A stretch of DNA of 64,000 nucleotides from Candidatus Roseilinea sp. (GTDB lineage: Bacteria > Chloroflexota > Anaerolineae > J036 > Brachytrichaceae): NCBI GenBank assembly GCA_026003755.1, contig BPHV01000003.1:124001-188000 (forward strand), written 5' to 3'. The notes beneath the pieces were generated by a model. It saw only the letters and a list, made by a program, of their open reading frames with translations. It made no database searches and was not told where the DNA came from. The stretch's first letter is position 1. The number at the start of each line of letters is the position of its first letter. This document shows positions 1 through 7,839 of the stretch, piece after piece. The position numbers and the translations under genes are program-made.

Positions 1-1063
1 AGGGCTTGCCGTTTTTGCCGGCGCGCAGTTGCGTGAAGATGACCGGCCCAGGCGATTCCAACCGAATCGCCAGGCAGGCGATGGCAACGACCGGCAAGCT
101 CAGCAGCAGGAGGATGCCGCCGAAAACTACATCCATGCTGCGCTTAACGACCCAATCCATGCCGACGATGCCGTCTTGCGCGTCACGTGGGCTGAGCATC
201 GGGATGCCGCCAAAGTCGTTCACGTCCAGCTTACGCAGGTTGATCTGCAACAGCGATGGCGCCACGTGCACCCGCACATGGTGCGCCCGGCAAATTTCAA
301 TCAACTCCAGGATCTTCGGCTGCGCCGACCAGGGCAGCGTGATCACCACGTCGTCCACCGGATAGCGCCGCAGCAGATCCGACAGCGCGTCCACCTCGCC
401 CAGTGCGGGGAAGCGGCCGATGTCGGTGTGGCCGCGTCGTGGGTCATCGTCCACGAAGCCGATGCAACGATAGCCCAGGTCAGGCCGGGCGAACAGCGTG
501 CGCATCACCGCTCGACCGAATTCGCCTGCGCCGACGATCAGCACGTTGGATACGCCGATGCCCCGCGCGCGCTGGTGCGCGTCGTAGGCGTTCTTGATCG
601 CGCGCGAGACGCCGAGCAAGGCGACAAGGAACATGCCCGCTTCGGCTATCAACAGGCGCGAATACACCGCCGGCCCGTAGATAAAGATCGCCACCCAGAC
701 GATGAACATCGCCTTGAGCACGCTGCCGGTGATCGTCCACATCTGGTCGAGCCAGGAAGGCGTGCGACGCCGCGCATACGCGCCATCCAGCCAGAAGAAG
801 GCCAACACTGCCAGGGTGAACAACACCTGAATCGGCCAATAGTCGCTGAAGGCGGCGTTGAACTCGATGTCGCGGAACAACTGCCAGCGGTAGCGCGCCA
901 CGTAACCCAGCGCGAACGCGACGTTGATCAACGCGATATCGCTGATGAGGATCGCGAGCAGGCCCCGTTTCGCCGACGCCTCGCGAGGCGCCGAACGCGA
1001 CGCGCTGCCGCGTCCAGGGGCATCCTCGCTGCGCGAAGTAGCCTCAGCCGATGGGGAGATCAT
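1..1063 (-). CDS. Polyprenyl-phosphate sugar phosphotransferase (partial, C-terminus off window)
   Basis: Initiates exopolysaccharide or O-antigen repeat synthesis by moving a sugar-1-phosphate from a nucleotide sugar to undecaprenyl phosphate at the membrane. The frame stays open from an ATG at 1063 to the window edge (about 354 codons). About four hydrophobic segments come first, then a nucleotide-binding Rossmann stretch (VLIVGAGEFGRAVMRTLF), then a fifth membrane segment and the start of the bacterial sugar transferase domain (KRSMDVVFGG, later ESPGPVIFTQLRAGKNGKP). This order matches the WbaP/WcaJ family. The start overlaps the end of the upstream GNAT-like gene by 20 bp, suggesting one transcript. 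The C-terminal catalytic part lies outside the window, and the sugar specificity cannot be read. Confidence 0.88.
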   Translation of the reverse strand, partial: MISPSAEATSRSEDAPGRGSASRSAPREASAKRGLLAILISDIALINVAFALGYVARYRWQLFRDIEFNAAFSDYWPIQVLFTLAVLAFFWLDGAYARRRTPSWLDQMWTITGSVLKAMFIVWVAIFIYGPAVYSRLLIAEAGMFLVALLGVSRAIKNAYDAHQRARGIGVSNVLIVGAGEFGRAVMRTLFARPDLGYRCIGFVDDDPRRGHTDIGRFPALGEVDALSDLLRRYPVDDVVITLPWSAQPKILELIEICRAHHVRVHVAPSLLQINLRKLDVNDFGGIPMLSPRDAQDGIVGMDWVVKRSMDVVFGGILLLLSLPVVAIACLAIRLESPGPVIFTQLRAGKNGKP

Positions 1064-2198
1064 AGATGCGGTAGGTCTTGTACACGGTCGCGCCGACCTG
1101 GGCGATGATCCGGTTCATGGCATCGTTCGTCTCCAGAATCCACGACATCTCGCCGCCGATGTAGCCCTTGGTGATGCCCGTCTGCAACATCCGCAACATC
1201 AACACGGCTTCAATGCCGGATGCGCGATACTCCTTCAACACACCGGCCAGAATCACGCGCACCGAATTCACCATCCTGCGCCGGTAGTAGAGGAATTTGA
1301 GCAGCGTCCACCATTCTGGCGTTTTGGGGTTGGGATACGCTTTGCGCAGCGGCCGGTTCACGTTCGGCAGGGCGATGCCGATGCCAACCGGCTTGCCCTG
1401 CGCTTCGACAATCAGGATGAAGTCCGGGTCGGCAAACTGCTTCAAGTTGCTGACCACGTGCTCTAATTCACGGTCGGTCATCGGCACATGCCCCCAGTTC
1501 TCGCGCCATGCGCCGGATTCGCTGGCATAGACTGCCTTGAGCGCCTGCACCTCGCGCGCCAGGTGCCTGAAATCGGCCGTGCGCACGGTGAAGCGCCCGC
1601 GCTTCTCAACCAGCCGGCTCAGCCGCTCCAGCTTCTCGCCGATGACGCGCTGCGCCGTCTCTGCGGATACCCACCACGCCCATAGGTCCATCGCCTTCGT
1701 GAACCCGTAGCGCTCGATCAATTCGACGTAGTAGCGCGGGTTATAGGTCATCAGCACCATCGGCTCACTGTCGAAGCCGTCCACCAGCAACCCGCATTCG
1801 TCGTTCAGGCTGAGCGTCGCCGGGCCACGCAACACTTTCATGCCGCGTGCCTTCACCCAATCGCGCGCAGCGTCGAAGAGCGCTGCAGCCACCTCGAAGT
1901 CGTTGATCGTCTCGAAGCCCCCAAAGAAGCCGGTCTTCTCGTTGTGGAAAGCATTGTGTCGGTTGTTTTGGATTGCGACAATCGTGCCGACGATTCGTCC
2001 ATCGCGCCGCGCCACAAACATGGCGGCGTCGGAATGCTCGAAGAAGGGGTTTTTTGCCTTGTCGTAAAACGCGACGCGCTCGCTCACCAGGGGCGGCACC
2101 CAGTAGGGGTCATCTTTGTAAATCTGCCATTGGAATTCGATAAACTGCCGGCGCTCCTGGGGCGTGCGACATTCCGAAACGGCGATGGAACTACTCAT
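1044..2198 (-). CDS. GNAT-like N-acetyltransferase family protein
   Basis: A 384-residue protein resembling the long, YghO-like GNAT-fold proteins found in many environmental bacteria. The N-terminal part has the pattern FVARRDGRIVGTIVAI, typical of strands beta2-beta4 of a GNAT fold. A later stretch (EAVLMLRMLQTGITKGY) resembles the acetyl-CoA-binding helix region. A long central insert is rich in aromatic residues. The substrate is unknown. It lies directly upstream of, and overlaps, a sugar transferase gene, so a role in surface polysaccharide modification is possible but unproven. It is divergent from rpsF, with a 188-bp intergenic region between the two starts. Confidence 0.7.
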   Translation of the reverse strand: MSSSIAVSECRTPQERRQFIEFQWQIYKDDPYWVPPLVSERVAFYDKAKNPFFEHSDAAMFVARRDGRIVGTIVAIQNNRHNAFHNEKTGFFGGFETINDFEVAAALFDAARDWVKARGMKVLRGPATLSLNDECGLLVDGFDSEPMVLMTYNPRYYVELIERYGFTKAMDLWAWWVSAETAQRVIGEKLERLSRLVEKRGRFTVRTADFRHLAREVQALKAVYASESGAWRENWGHVPMTDRELEHVVSNLKQFADPDFILIVEAQGKPVGIGIALPNVNRPLRKAYPNPKTPEWWTLLKFLYYRRRMVNSVRVILAGVLKEYRASGIEAVLMLRMLQTGITKGYIGGEMSWILETNDAMNRIIAQVGATVYKTYRIYDLPIG

Positions 2199-2224
2199 GG
2201 GCTGGTTATACCGGCGACGAATGA

Positions 2225-2254
2225 TTGTAAATCAAACCGAACTCGTGATATATT
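2225..2254 (+). promoter_or_regulatory. Candidate sigma-70-type promoter for rpsF
   Basis: TTGTAA at 2225-2230 and TATATT at 2249-2254 are separated by 18 bp, in a locally AT-rich patch about 130 bp upstream of rpsF. The spacing and both hexamers are close to the housekeeping consensus. Transcription start not known. Confidence 0.45.
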
Positions 2255-2386
2255 ATCCTGCCTGTTCACGGCCGCACAACCGCGATGCGGCTGACTTTCC
2301 GCTCTCGTCGGGGACGGTCTGCGTCATCGGCCCTCCCGAAACGAGGGCAATGATTCCGAGGAAAGGAGTGACACATACGATTCAAT

Positions 2387-2848
2387 ATGCGCAAATACGA
2401 ACTCACTTACATCGCAAAACCCGATCTGGATGCAAGCGCATTGGCTGCCTTGATCGAGCGCGTGAACGGCTTCGTGACGTCTGAAGGCGGCGCTGTTGTC
2501 GAGACCACGCCGTGGGGCCTCCGCCAGTTGGCTTATCCGATTCGCAAATACCGCGAGGGCTACTACGTCTTCTCGGTCATTGAACTCGAAGCCGTCAGCT
2601 TGGCGCGAATCGAGCAGCGGCTGCGCCTGATGGAGGACATCATCCGCTATCTGCTGGTGCGCGCCGACGCGCATGGCGGCGCCATGCCAAGCGCCGCCGG
2701 CGCTATGGGCGCCGCAGAAGTCCCAGCCCAGGATGCGCACGAGCCGCCCGCTGCCGCAGAGCCAGCCGAAGTCGTTGCGGAAGAGTCGCCCGCCCCTTCC
2801 GAAAACGATCCGCGCATCGCTTTGACCGAGCCGAGCACCAACCACTGA
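2387..2848 (+). CDS. rpsF: 30S ribosomal protein S6
   Basis: Small-subunit ribosomal protein that normally pairs with S18 on the platform of the 30S particle. The N-terminal 95 or so residues match the S6 fold (MRKYELTYIAKPDL, later WGLRQLAYPIRKYREGYYVF). About 50 extra Ala/Pro/Glu-rich residues follow, a low-complexity tail longer than in typical S6 (about 95-135 aa). An AGGAG lies at 2364-2368, an unusually long 18 nt before the ATG; a stop in frame at 2369 excludes an earlier start. ssb follows after 58 bp, but the usual neighbour rpsR is not between or after them. Confidence 0.96.
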   Translation: MRKYELTYIAKPDLDASALAALIERVNGFVTSEGGAVVETTPWGLRQLAYPIRKYREGYYVFSVIELEAVSLARIEQRLRLMEDIIRYLLVRADAHGGAMPSAAGAMGAAEVPAQDAHEPPAAAEPAEVVAEESPAPSENDPRIALTEPSTNH

Positions 2849-2906
2849 CTCTCTCGGGCGAAGTCATACAGCGCGCGCTACAGTCATCCAAGGGAGTTTA
2901 ACCACG

Positions 2907-3299
2907 ATGCGTGGACTAAACAAAGTCATGATCATCGGTCACCTGGGGCGTGACCCGGAGATCCGATACACGCCTAGCGGGAAGGCCGTCACGTCATTTG
3001 CTGTGGAGACGCGCCGTGATTGGATGACGCCGGATGGACAGCGGCATGAGGAGATCGAATGGTTCAACGTGATCGCTTGGGGAAGTCTGGCCGAGATCTG
3101 CAAGCAGCATCTCTCGCGCGGCCAGCAGGTGTATATCGAAGGCCGGCTGCAAACGCGGGGCTGGGAGGATAGCGAGGGCAAGCGCCACTACCGCACGGAA
3201 ATCGTCGCCAACGAGATGATCGTGCTGGGTGAGCGCCGCCCCCACCACGAGAACAATCACGCCCCAGAAGCTGCCGACGAGGAATCCCTCGCTTTCTGA
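2907..3299 (+). CDS. ssb: Single-stranded DNA-binding protein
   Basis: Binds single-stranded DNA during replication, repair and recombination, as an oligomer of OB folds. The 130-residue product has the SSB signature from the start (LNKVMIIGHLGRDPEIRYTP) and the block WFNVIAWGSLAEICKQHLSRG, followed by YIEGRLQTR. The C-terminal tail is short and ends acidic-hydrophobic (EESLAF), which resembles the DDxPF partner-binding tip but is not canonical. Upstream AAGGGAG gives a reasonable ribosome-binding site. It is probably cotranscribed with rpsF, as in many bacteria. Confidence 0.97.
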   Translation: MRGLNKVMIIGHLGRDPEIRYTPSGKAVTSFAVETRRDWMTPDGQRHEEIEWFNVIAWGSLAEICKQHLSRGQQVYIEGRLQTRGWEDSEGKRHYRTEIVANEMIVLGERRPHHENNHAPEAADEESLAF

Positions 3300-3403
3300 A
3301 TCACACACGCCGATTGGCGGCCCGGCGCCCCTTCTACCGCGCGTCGGCGCGCTTTGCTGCGGCCGGCGCAGGGGGATCCGCCGCGTCCACTGTTGCAATT
3401 CGC

Positions 3404-4999
3404 ATGACTAAGAAAAACGAATCGCTCAGCGCGCGCCTCACGCGCGTGCAGATGTCGCGTTACGAGCGCGAACGCCGCCAGCGCCAGATCATCATCCTCG
3501 GCAGCCTGGCCCTTGCAGTCATCGTCGGGGTGCTGGTTGTTGCGGCCCTGGTGGATGTGCTGATCATCCAGCCTCAGCGCGCAGTGGCCAGCGTCGGCGA
3601 TGAGACCATCAACATCCAACAACTGCAAAAGCGCATGCGCTATGACCAAGCCCAACTGCTCAGCCGCTTCAACCAGCTCCAGCAACAAGCCTCGCAACTG
3701 CAACAGGATAACAGTCCCAGCGCTGAGTTCCTTCAGCAGTTCTACCAACAGCAACTGCAGCAGATCGTCTTGCAAAGCGGCGCGGAGCAGATCGCGCAAA
3801 ACGCGCTGAGCGCACTGATTGACGATGCGCTCATCCGCCAGGAGGCCAATCGCCGCGGCATCATCGTTACCCCGGATGAGGTGACCGAAGCGCTGGAGAA
3901 GAGCTTCGGCTTCTACCGCAAAACCCTGACGCCGTTCCCGACCTACACGCCAGTCACCCCCGATACGCCCGTCCCCACCGCTGCCGGCGCAGTCACCGCA
4001 ACAGCCGCAGCCGACGTTACGCCTTCACCGACCGTCGTCTTGCCGACGGCTACGCCGCGACTACAGCCCACTTCGATCACCGAGGGGGACTTCCAACTGC
4101 TCCTGCAGAACACGCTCGCCGAGTATCAGCCGCTCGGCATCACCGAGCAAGACCTGCGCGACCTGGTCGCCAGCAGCCTGTATCGCGAACGCTTGCAAGA
4201 AGCCTTTGCTCAGGAGACGCCGAAGGCCGCCCCGCACTACAAGTTTGATTACGTACGCTTCAACGCGCTCGAAGAGGCTCAAAAAGCCGCCGAACGACTG
4301 GCGCGCGGGGAACTGACCTTCGCCGCGTTGATCTCGCAGACCAACGCGATCACAGAGCCTGCGCCGATCGGGAATGGGGCCAGCCTGGATTGGATCAGCC
4401 GGCGGCGTGCGCAGGACCAGTTCGGCGCCACCATCGCCGACCAGTTAGCCACCGCGCCCCTCGGCACGCCGACACCGGTGATCACGTCCTCGTTTGGCAG
4501 CTTTTACATCCTGCTCCCCTTGGGCCGCGAAGAGCGACCGCTCGCCGAAAGCGAACTTCAGAGTGAACAGCGCCGCACGTTCGACAATTGGCTCAGCGCC
4601 GCGCGCGACAATGCCGCGCAGGTGAAGCGATTGATCGACCCCACCAAAGTCATCCCGCAGGCAGTGCGTGACGCAGCGAGGAACTTCCAGGCCCAGTACG
4701 GTGGGGGGGGAGCGCTAGGCCTACATTCGCATTCATACTCATATCATTCGCGTCCCGTAAAATCGGGCAATGCTGTCGTTCAGCCAGCCGATCGTCCTCA
4801 CGCTGCTGGTGCTATTACCCATCAGCGCGTTGATCGCGTGGCCCAGGCTGTTGACGCGACGGAGAGCGGCCGGCAGCCGGCCAGGCGGTTCGTGGCGGCT
4901 GAACAAGCACGCGCTCAGCGCGCTCGTTGTGCGTTGGGCCTTGCTGACCTCGCTCATCTTCGCCCTCGCCGGCCTACAAGCTGTCCAGTTCACCAATAA
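3404..4999 (+). CDS. Membrane-anchored SurA/PrsA-like peptidyl-prolyl isomerase, 3' end frameshifted
   Basis: Probable extracytoplasmic foldase. From the ATG at 3404 there is a basic N-terminus, one membrane segment (about residues 26-50), a SurA-N-like helical region rich in Gln, a Thr/Pro-rich linker (TPFPTYTPVTPDTPVPTAAG), and a parvulin-like domain with the blocks FAALISQTN, LDWISRRRA and FGSFYILLPL. After residue about 435 the reading frame runs through a G8 tract (4703-4710) and continues 230 bp into the next gene as an Arg/Ala-rich, non-conserved tail. With one G fewer, translation would stop at 4716-4718, giving a normal C-terminus. The true end is therefore probably about 4718. Either the G8 is a sequence error or a slippage site. 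Confidence 0.8.
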   Translation: MTKKNESLSARLTRVQMSRYERERRQRQIIILGSLALAVIVGVLVVAALVDVLIIQPQRAVASVGDETINIQQLQKRMRYDQAQLLSRFNQLQQQASQLQQDNSPSAEFLQQFYQQQLQQIVLQSGAEQIAQNALSALIDDALIRQEANRRGIIVTPDEVTEALEKSFGFYRKTLTPFPTYTPVTPDTPVPTAAGAVTATAAADVTPSPTVVLPTATPRLQPTSITEGDFQLLLQNTLAEYQPLGITEQDLRDLVASSLYRERLQEAFAQETPKAAPHYKFDYVRFNALEEAQKAAERLARGELTFAALISQTNAITEPAPIGNGASLDWISRRRAQDQFGATIADQLATAPLGTPTPVITSSFGSFYILLPLGREERPLAESELQSEQRRTFDNWLSAARDNAAQVKRLIDPTKVIPQAVRDAARNFQAQYGGGGALGLHSHSYSYHSRPVKSGNAVVQPADRPHAAGAITHQRVDRVAQAVDATESGRQPARRFVAAEQARAQRARCALGLADLAHLRPRRPTSCPVHQ

Positions 5000-7700
5000 G
5001 CTGGCCGTCGTGTTCGCCATTGACGCTTCGGACAGCGTCGGGCCAAGCGGCGTGGAGCAGGCGGCGCAGTTTGTGCGCGAGGCGCTGCGCAGCATGCGCA
5101 CGGACGGGAGTGACGAAGCGGCGGTGATCGTCTTTGGCGCCGACGCCCAAATCGAACGCGCCATGTCCGGCATGCGCGACTTGGCCCCGATCGGCGCGCA
5201 GGTGCGCTCCGCCGGCACGAACGTGGAAGGCGCAATTCGGCTGGGCATGTCCCTGTTCCCGGCCGATGCGGCCAAGCGCATCGTGCTGCTGAGCGACGGC
5301 AAACAGACCATCGGCGACGCCGAAGCCGCCGTCCGGCTGGCGCGCGCCGCCGATATACGGCTGGACGTCGTCGTGTTGCCGTCGGTGCAAGGCCCCGACG
5401 CTGCCATCGAGCGCATTGACGCGCCGCAGCAGGCTTCGGTCGGCCAGATCATCCCGCTGCAGATTGTGGTGCGGTCGAACCAGGTCATGCGCGCTCAGCT
5501 CACCGTGTTCTCCGGGCCGGACATCGTGGCTCAGGAGGTGGTCAACCTCACCGACGGACTCAACGCGTTCAACGTGCGTGCGAGCGCCACGCGCACCGGC
5601 TTCAGCGCCTTTCGCGTCCAGATCGCGCCGGAGCGCGACGTGCGCCCGCAAAACAACGCGCTGGTGTCATCGGTGATCGTCGGCGGGCCGCCGCGCATCT
5701 TGCTCGTCTCGGTCCCGCCGGCATCGTCGTCCGGCGGTGTGGACGAAGTGAGCGCGCTGAGGGCAGCCCTCAGCGCAACCGGCATCGAATACGACGAAGT
5801 CTCGCCGCGCGCGATGCCTAGCGAGATCCAGTCCCTGGCCGGCTACCAGGCGGTCGTGCTGGCCAATGTGCCGGCGCGTGAGCTATCGCTGCGCGCGATG
5901 TACTCGCTGCAGAGCTACGTGCGCGACATCGGCGGCGGCCTCGTGGTCATCGGCGGGCCGAACAGCTACGGCGTGGGCGGCTACTTCAAGACGCCGCTGG
6001 AGGAGACCTTGCCGGTTGAGATGCAGGTCAAAGACCCGAAGCGCTTCCCCTCGGTGTCCATCGTGGTGGTGATGGACAAGAGCGGCAGCATGAGCGCCAT
6101 CGAGAACGGCGTGACCAAGATGCGGCTGGCTGCGGAGGCCGCCGCGCGCGTGGCGGAGTTGGTGAACGAGGATGACGAGGTGACGGTGATCGGCTTCGAC
6201 ACCGAATTGGTGGACCTCATCGGCCCGTTTCCAGGGCGCGATAGGAACAAATACATCAATCAGATTCTGAGCATCGCGCCCGGCGGCGGCGGCATCTACG
6301 TTTACGAGTCGCTGCTGGAAGCCCAGAAGGTTATCGCCAAATCCACCAAGCTATCCAAGTTCATCATCCTGCTGGCCGATGGCAACGACGCCGAGCGCCA
6401 GGAAGGCGTGCCCGAACTGGTGCGCAAGATGCGCGATGAATACAACACGACGCTGAGTGTCGTCGCCTTTGGCGATGGCTCAGACATCCCCTTCCTCAAG
6501 CGCATCGCCGCCATTGGCAAGGGACGTTATCACTTCACCGACAAGGCGGCCAATCTGCCGACCATCTTCACGGAAGAAGCCGCGCTGGCCCAACGCAGTT
6601 ACATCGTCGAGCAGCGCTTCTTCCCTAAGCTGGGGATGTCCAACCCAATCTTGAGCGGCATCAACGAAGTCCCTGCGCTGCAGGGCTATATCGCCAGCAC
6701 CGCCAAGCCGGCTGCGCAGGTGATCCTGCGCGCCAATGAGAGCGACCCACTGCTCGCCGTATGGCAATACGGCCTGGGCCGCGCAGTCGCGTTCACCTCG
6801 GATGCTACCGGGCGATGGGCCAAGCATTGGGTGCAATGGGAGAACTTCCCCCAGTTCTGGGCGCAGACCGTCCGCTGGACGATCTTAGACCGTGGGCAAT
6901 CGTCCATCCAAGTCAACGTGCAACAGCGCGACGAGCAGACGGTCATCGTCGCCGATGTGCCGGAGCCTCAGCTCGCCACGGGCCTGAAGCTGATGGCGAC
7001 CGTCATTGATAGTGATGGCCAGGCGCGCGAGCTTACGTTGATGCAGACCGCCCCAGGCCGCTACGAGGCAGAGACCTACCTCGACCAGGCCGGCGCCTAT
7101 TTCGTGCGCGTCGCACCAACCGACACGGCGGCGACGAGCCCGCCGGCCGCCGGCTTGGGCGAGACGACGGTCGCTTACGTGCGCCCGTACTCGCCCGAAT
7201 ATGCGCAGGTGGAAGGCGGCGAGGAGAACCTGCGCGATTGGGCGCTGCTCGGCAGCGGTGAAGTGTTGACCTCGCCGGCGCAGGCGTTCGCGCTGAACGC
7301 GCCGATCGCCGCATCGCGCACCGACCTCTTCCCCCTGTTGCTGGCGCTGGCGGCGTTGCTGCTGCCCTTCGACGTTGGTGTGCGGCGGATCACGGTCAGC
7401 CTCCGCAGATTGTTCGGCTCGGCCGGCGAGCGGCTCGCACCGGCCGGTAATCTGGAATCGAGTGGGCGCATGGATCAACTGTTGCGCGCCAAGACCCGCG
7501 TCACCCGCGAGCCAACGCCGCCGATCATGCCACGCCGACCGGTGCGAACTCCTTCCGCCTCGCCACAGGCTACCGCCGCCGAGGCGCAGATGCCGTCGCC
7601 CCAGCAAGCCACCGCTACTGCCTCCGAGCTGCTTCGCCGGCGCAAGCAACGCGCGCAGGTCGAGGGCGATCAGGGCGCGACGGGCGGTGAGCAGGCATAG
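4770..7700 (+). CDS. Large membrane protein with two von Willebrand A domains
   Basis: A 976-residue protein of the BatA/glutamine-amidotransferase-like vWA class. It has two N-terminal membrane segments (about 8-28 and 53-72), then a first vWA domain whose metal site reads DASDS at residues 85-89, a beta-rich region, and a second vWA domain with the canonical MIDAS DKSGS at 436-440. A further membrane helix lies near residues 850-870, followed by a basic Pro-rich cytoplasmic tail. The second half resembles chaperone-linked ChlD-type vWA domains. Its substrate is unknown. The gene lies between a secreted foldase and a membrane hydrolase, which is compatible with an envelope role. The first MIDAS has Asp instead of the usual Gly, so metal binding there is uncertain. 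Confidence 0.8.
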   Translation: MLSFSQPIVLTLLVLLPISALIAWPRLLTRRRAAGSRPGGSWRLNKHALSALVVRWALLTSLIFALAGLQAVQFTNKLAVVFAIDASDSVGPSGVEQAAQFVREALRSMRTDGSDEAAVIVFGADAQIERAMSGMRDLAPIGAQVRSAGTNVEGAIRLGMSLFPADAAKRIVLLSDGKQTIGDAEAAVRLARAADIRLDVVVLPSVQGPDAAIERIDAPQQASVGQIIPLQIVVRSNQVMRAQLTVFSGPDIVAQEVVNLTDGLNAFNVRASATRTGFSAFRVQIAPERDVRPQNNALVSSVIVGGPPRILLVSVPPASSSGGVDEVSALRAALSATGIEYDEVSPRAMPSEIQSLAGYQAVVLANVPARELSLRAMYSLQSYVRDIGGGLVVIGGPNSYGVGGYFKTPLEETLPVEMQVKDPKRFPSVSIVVVMDKSGSMSAIENGVTKMRLAAEAAARVAELVNEDDEVTVIGFDTELVDLIGPFPGRDRNKYINQILSIAPGGGGIYVYESLLEAQKVIAKSTKLSKFIILLADGNDAERQEGVPELVRKMRDEYNTTLSVVAFGDGSDIPFLKRIAAIGKGRYHFTDKAANLPTIFTEEAALAQRSYIVEQRFFPKLGMSNPILSGINEVPALQGYIASTAKPAAQVILRANESDPLLAVWQYGLGRAVAFTSDATGRWAKHWVQWENFPQFWAQTVRWTILDRGQSSIQVNVQQRDEQTVIVADVPEPQLATGLKLMATVIDSDGQARELTLMQTAPGRYEAETYLDQAGAYFVRVAPTDTAATSPPAAGLGETTVAYVRPYSPEYAQVEGGEENLRDWALLGSGEVLTSPAQAFALNAPIAASRTDLFPLLLALAALLLPFDVGVRRITVSLRRLFGSAGERLAPAGNLESSGRMDQLLRAKTRVTREPTPPIMPRRPVRTPSASPQATAAEAQMPSPQQATATASELLRRRKQRAQVEGDQGATGGEQA

Positions 7701-7839
7701 TGCGTGCTGCTCTGGCTTCAGCGCGAACGGCAGCCCTAATGGCCGACGGCTCTTGCGTCGAAAGCAACCGTTCGTCGCCCCATGGGCGAATCCTCGGAGC
7801 GCTGCGCGATGCGATAATTCGGCCTGGCTATCCTCAATC

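Noticed and set aside
29-1108. Long plus-strand frame opposite the sugar transferase
   Set aside because: His/Arg/Gln-rich composition with no family features; it is the antisense of the minus-strand sugar transferase, whose frame shows clear conserved blocks.
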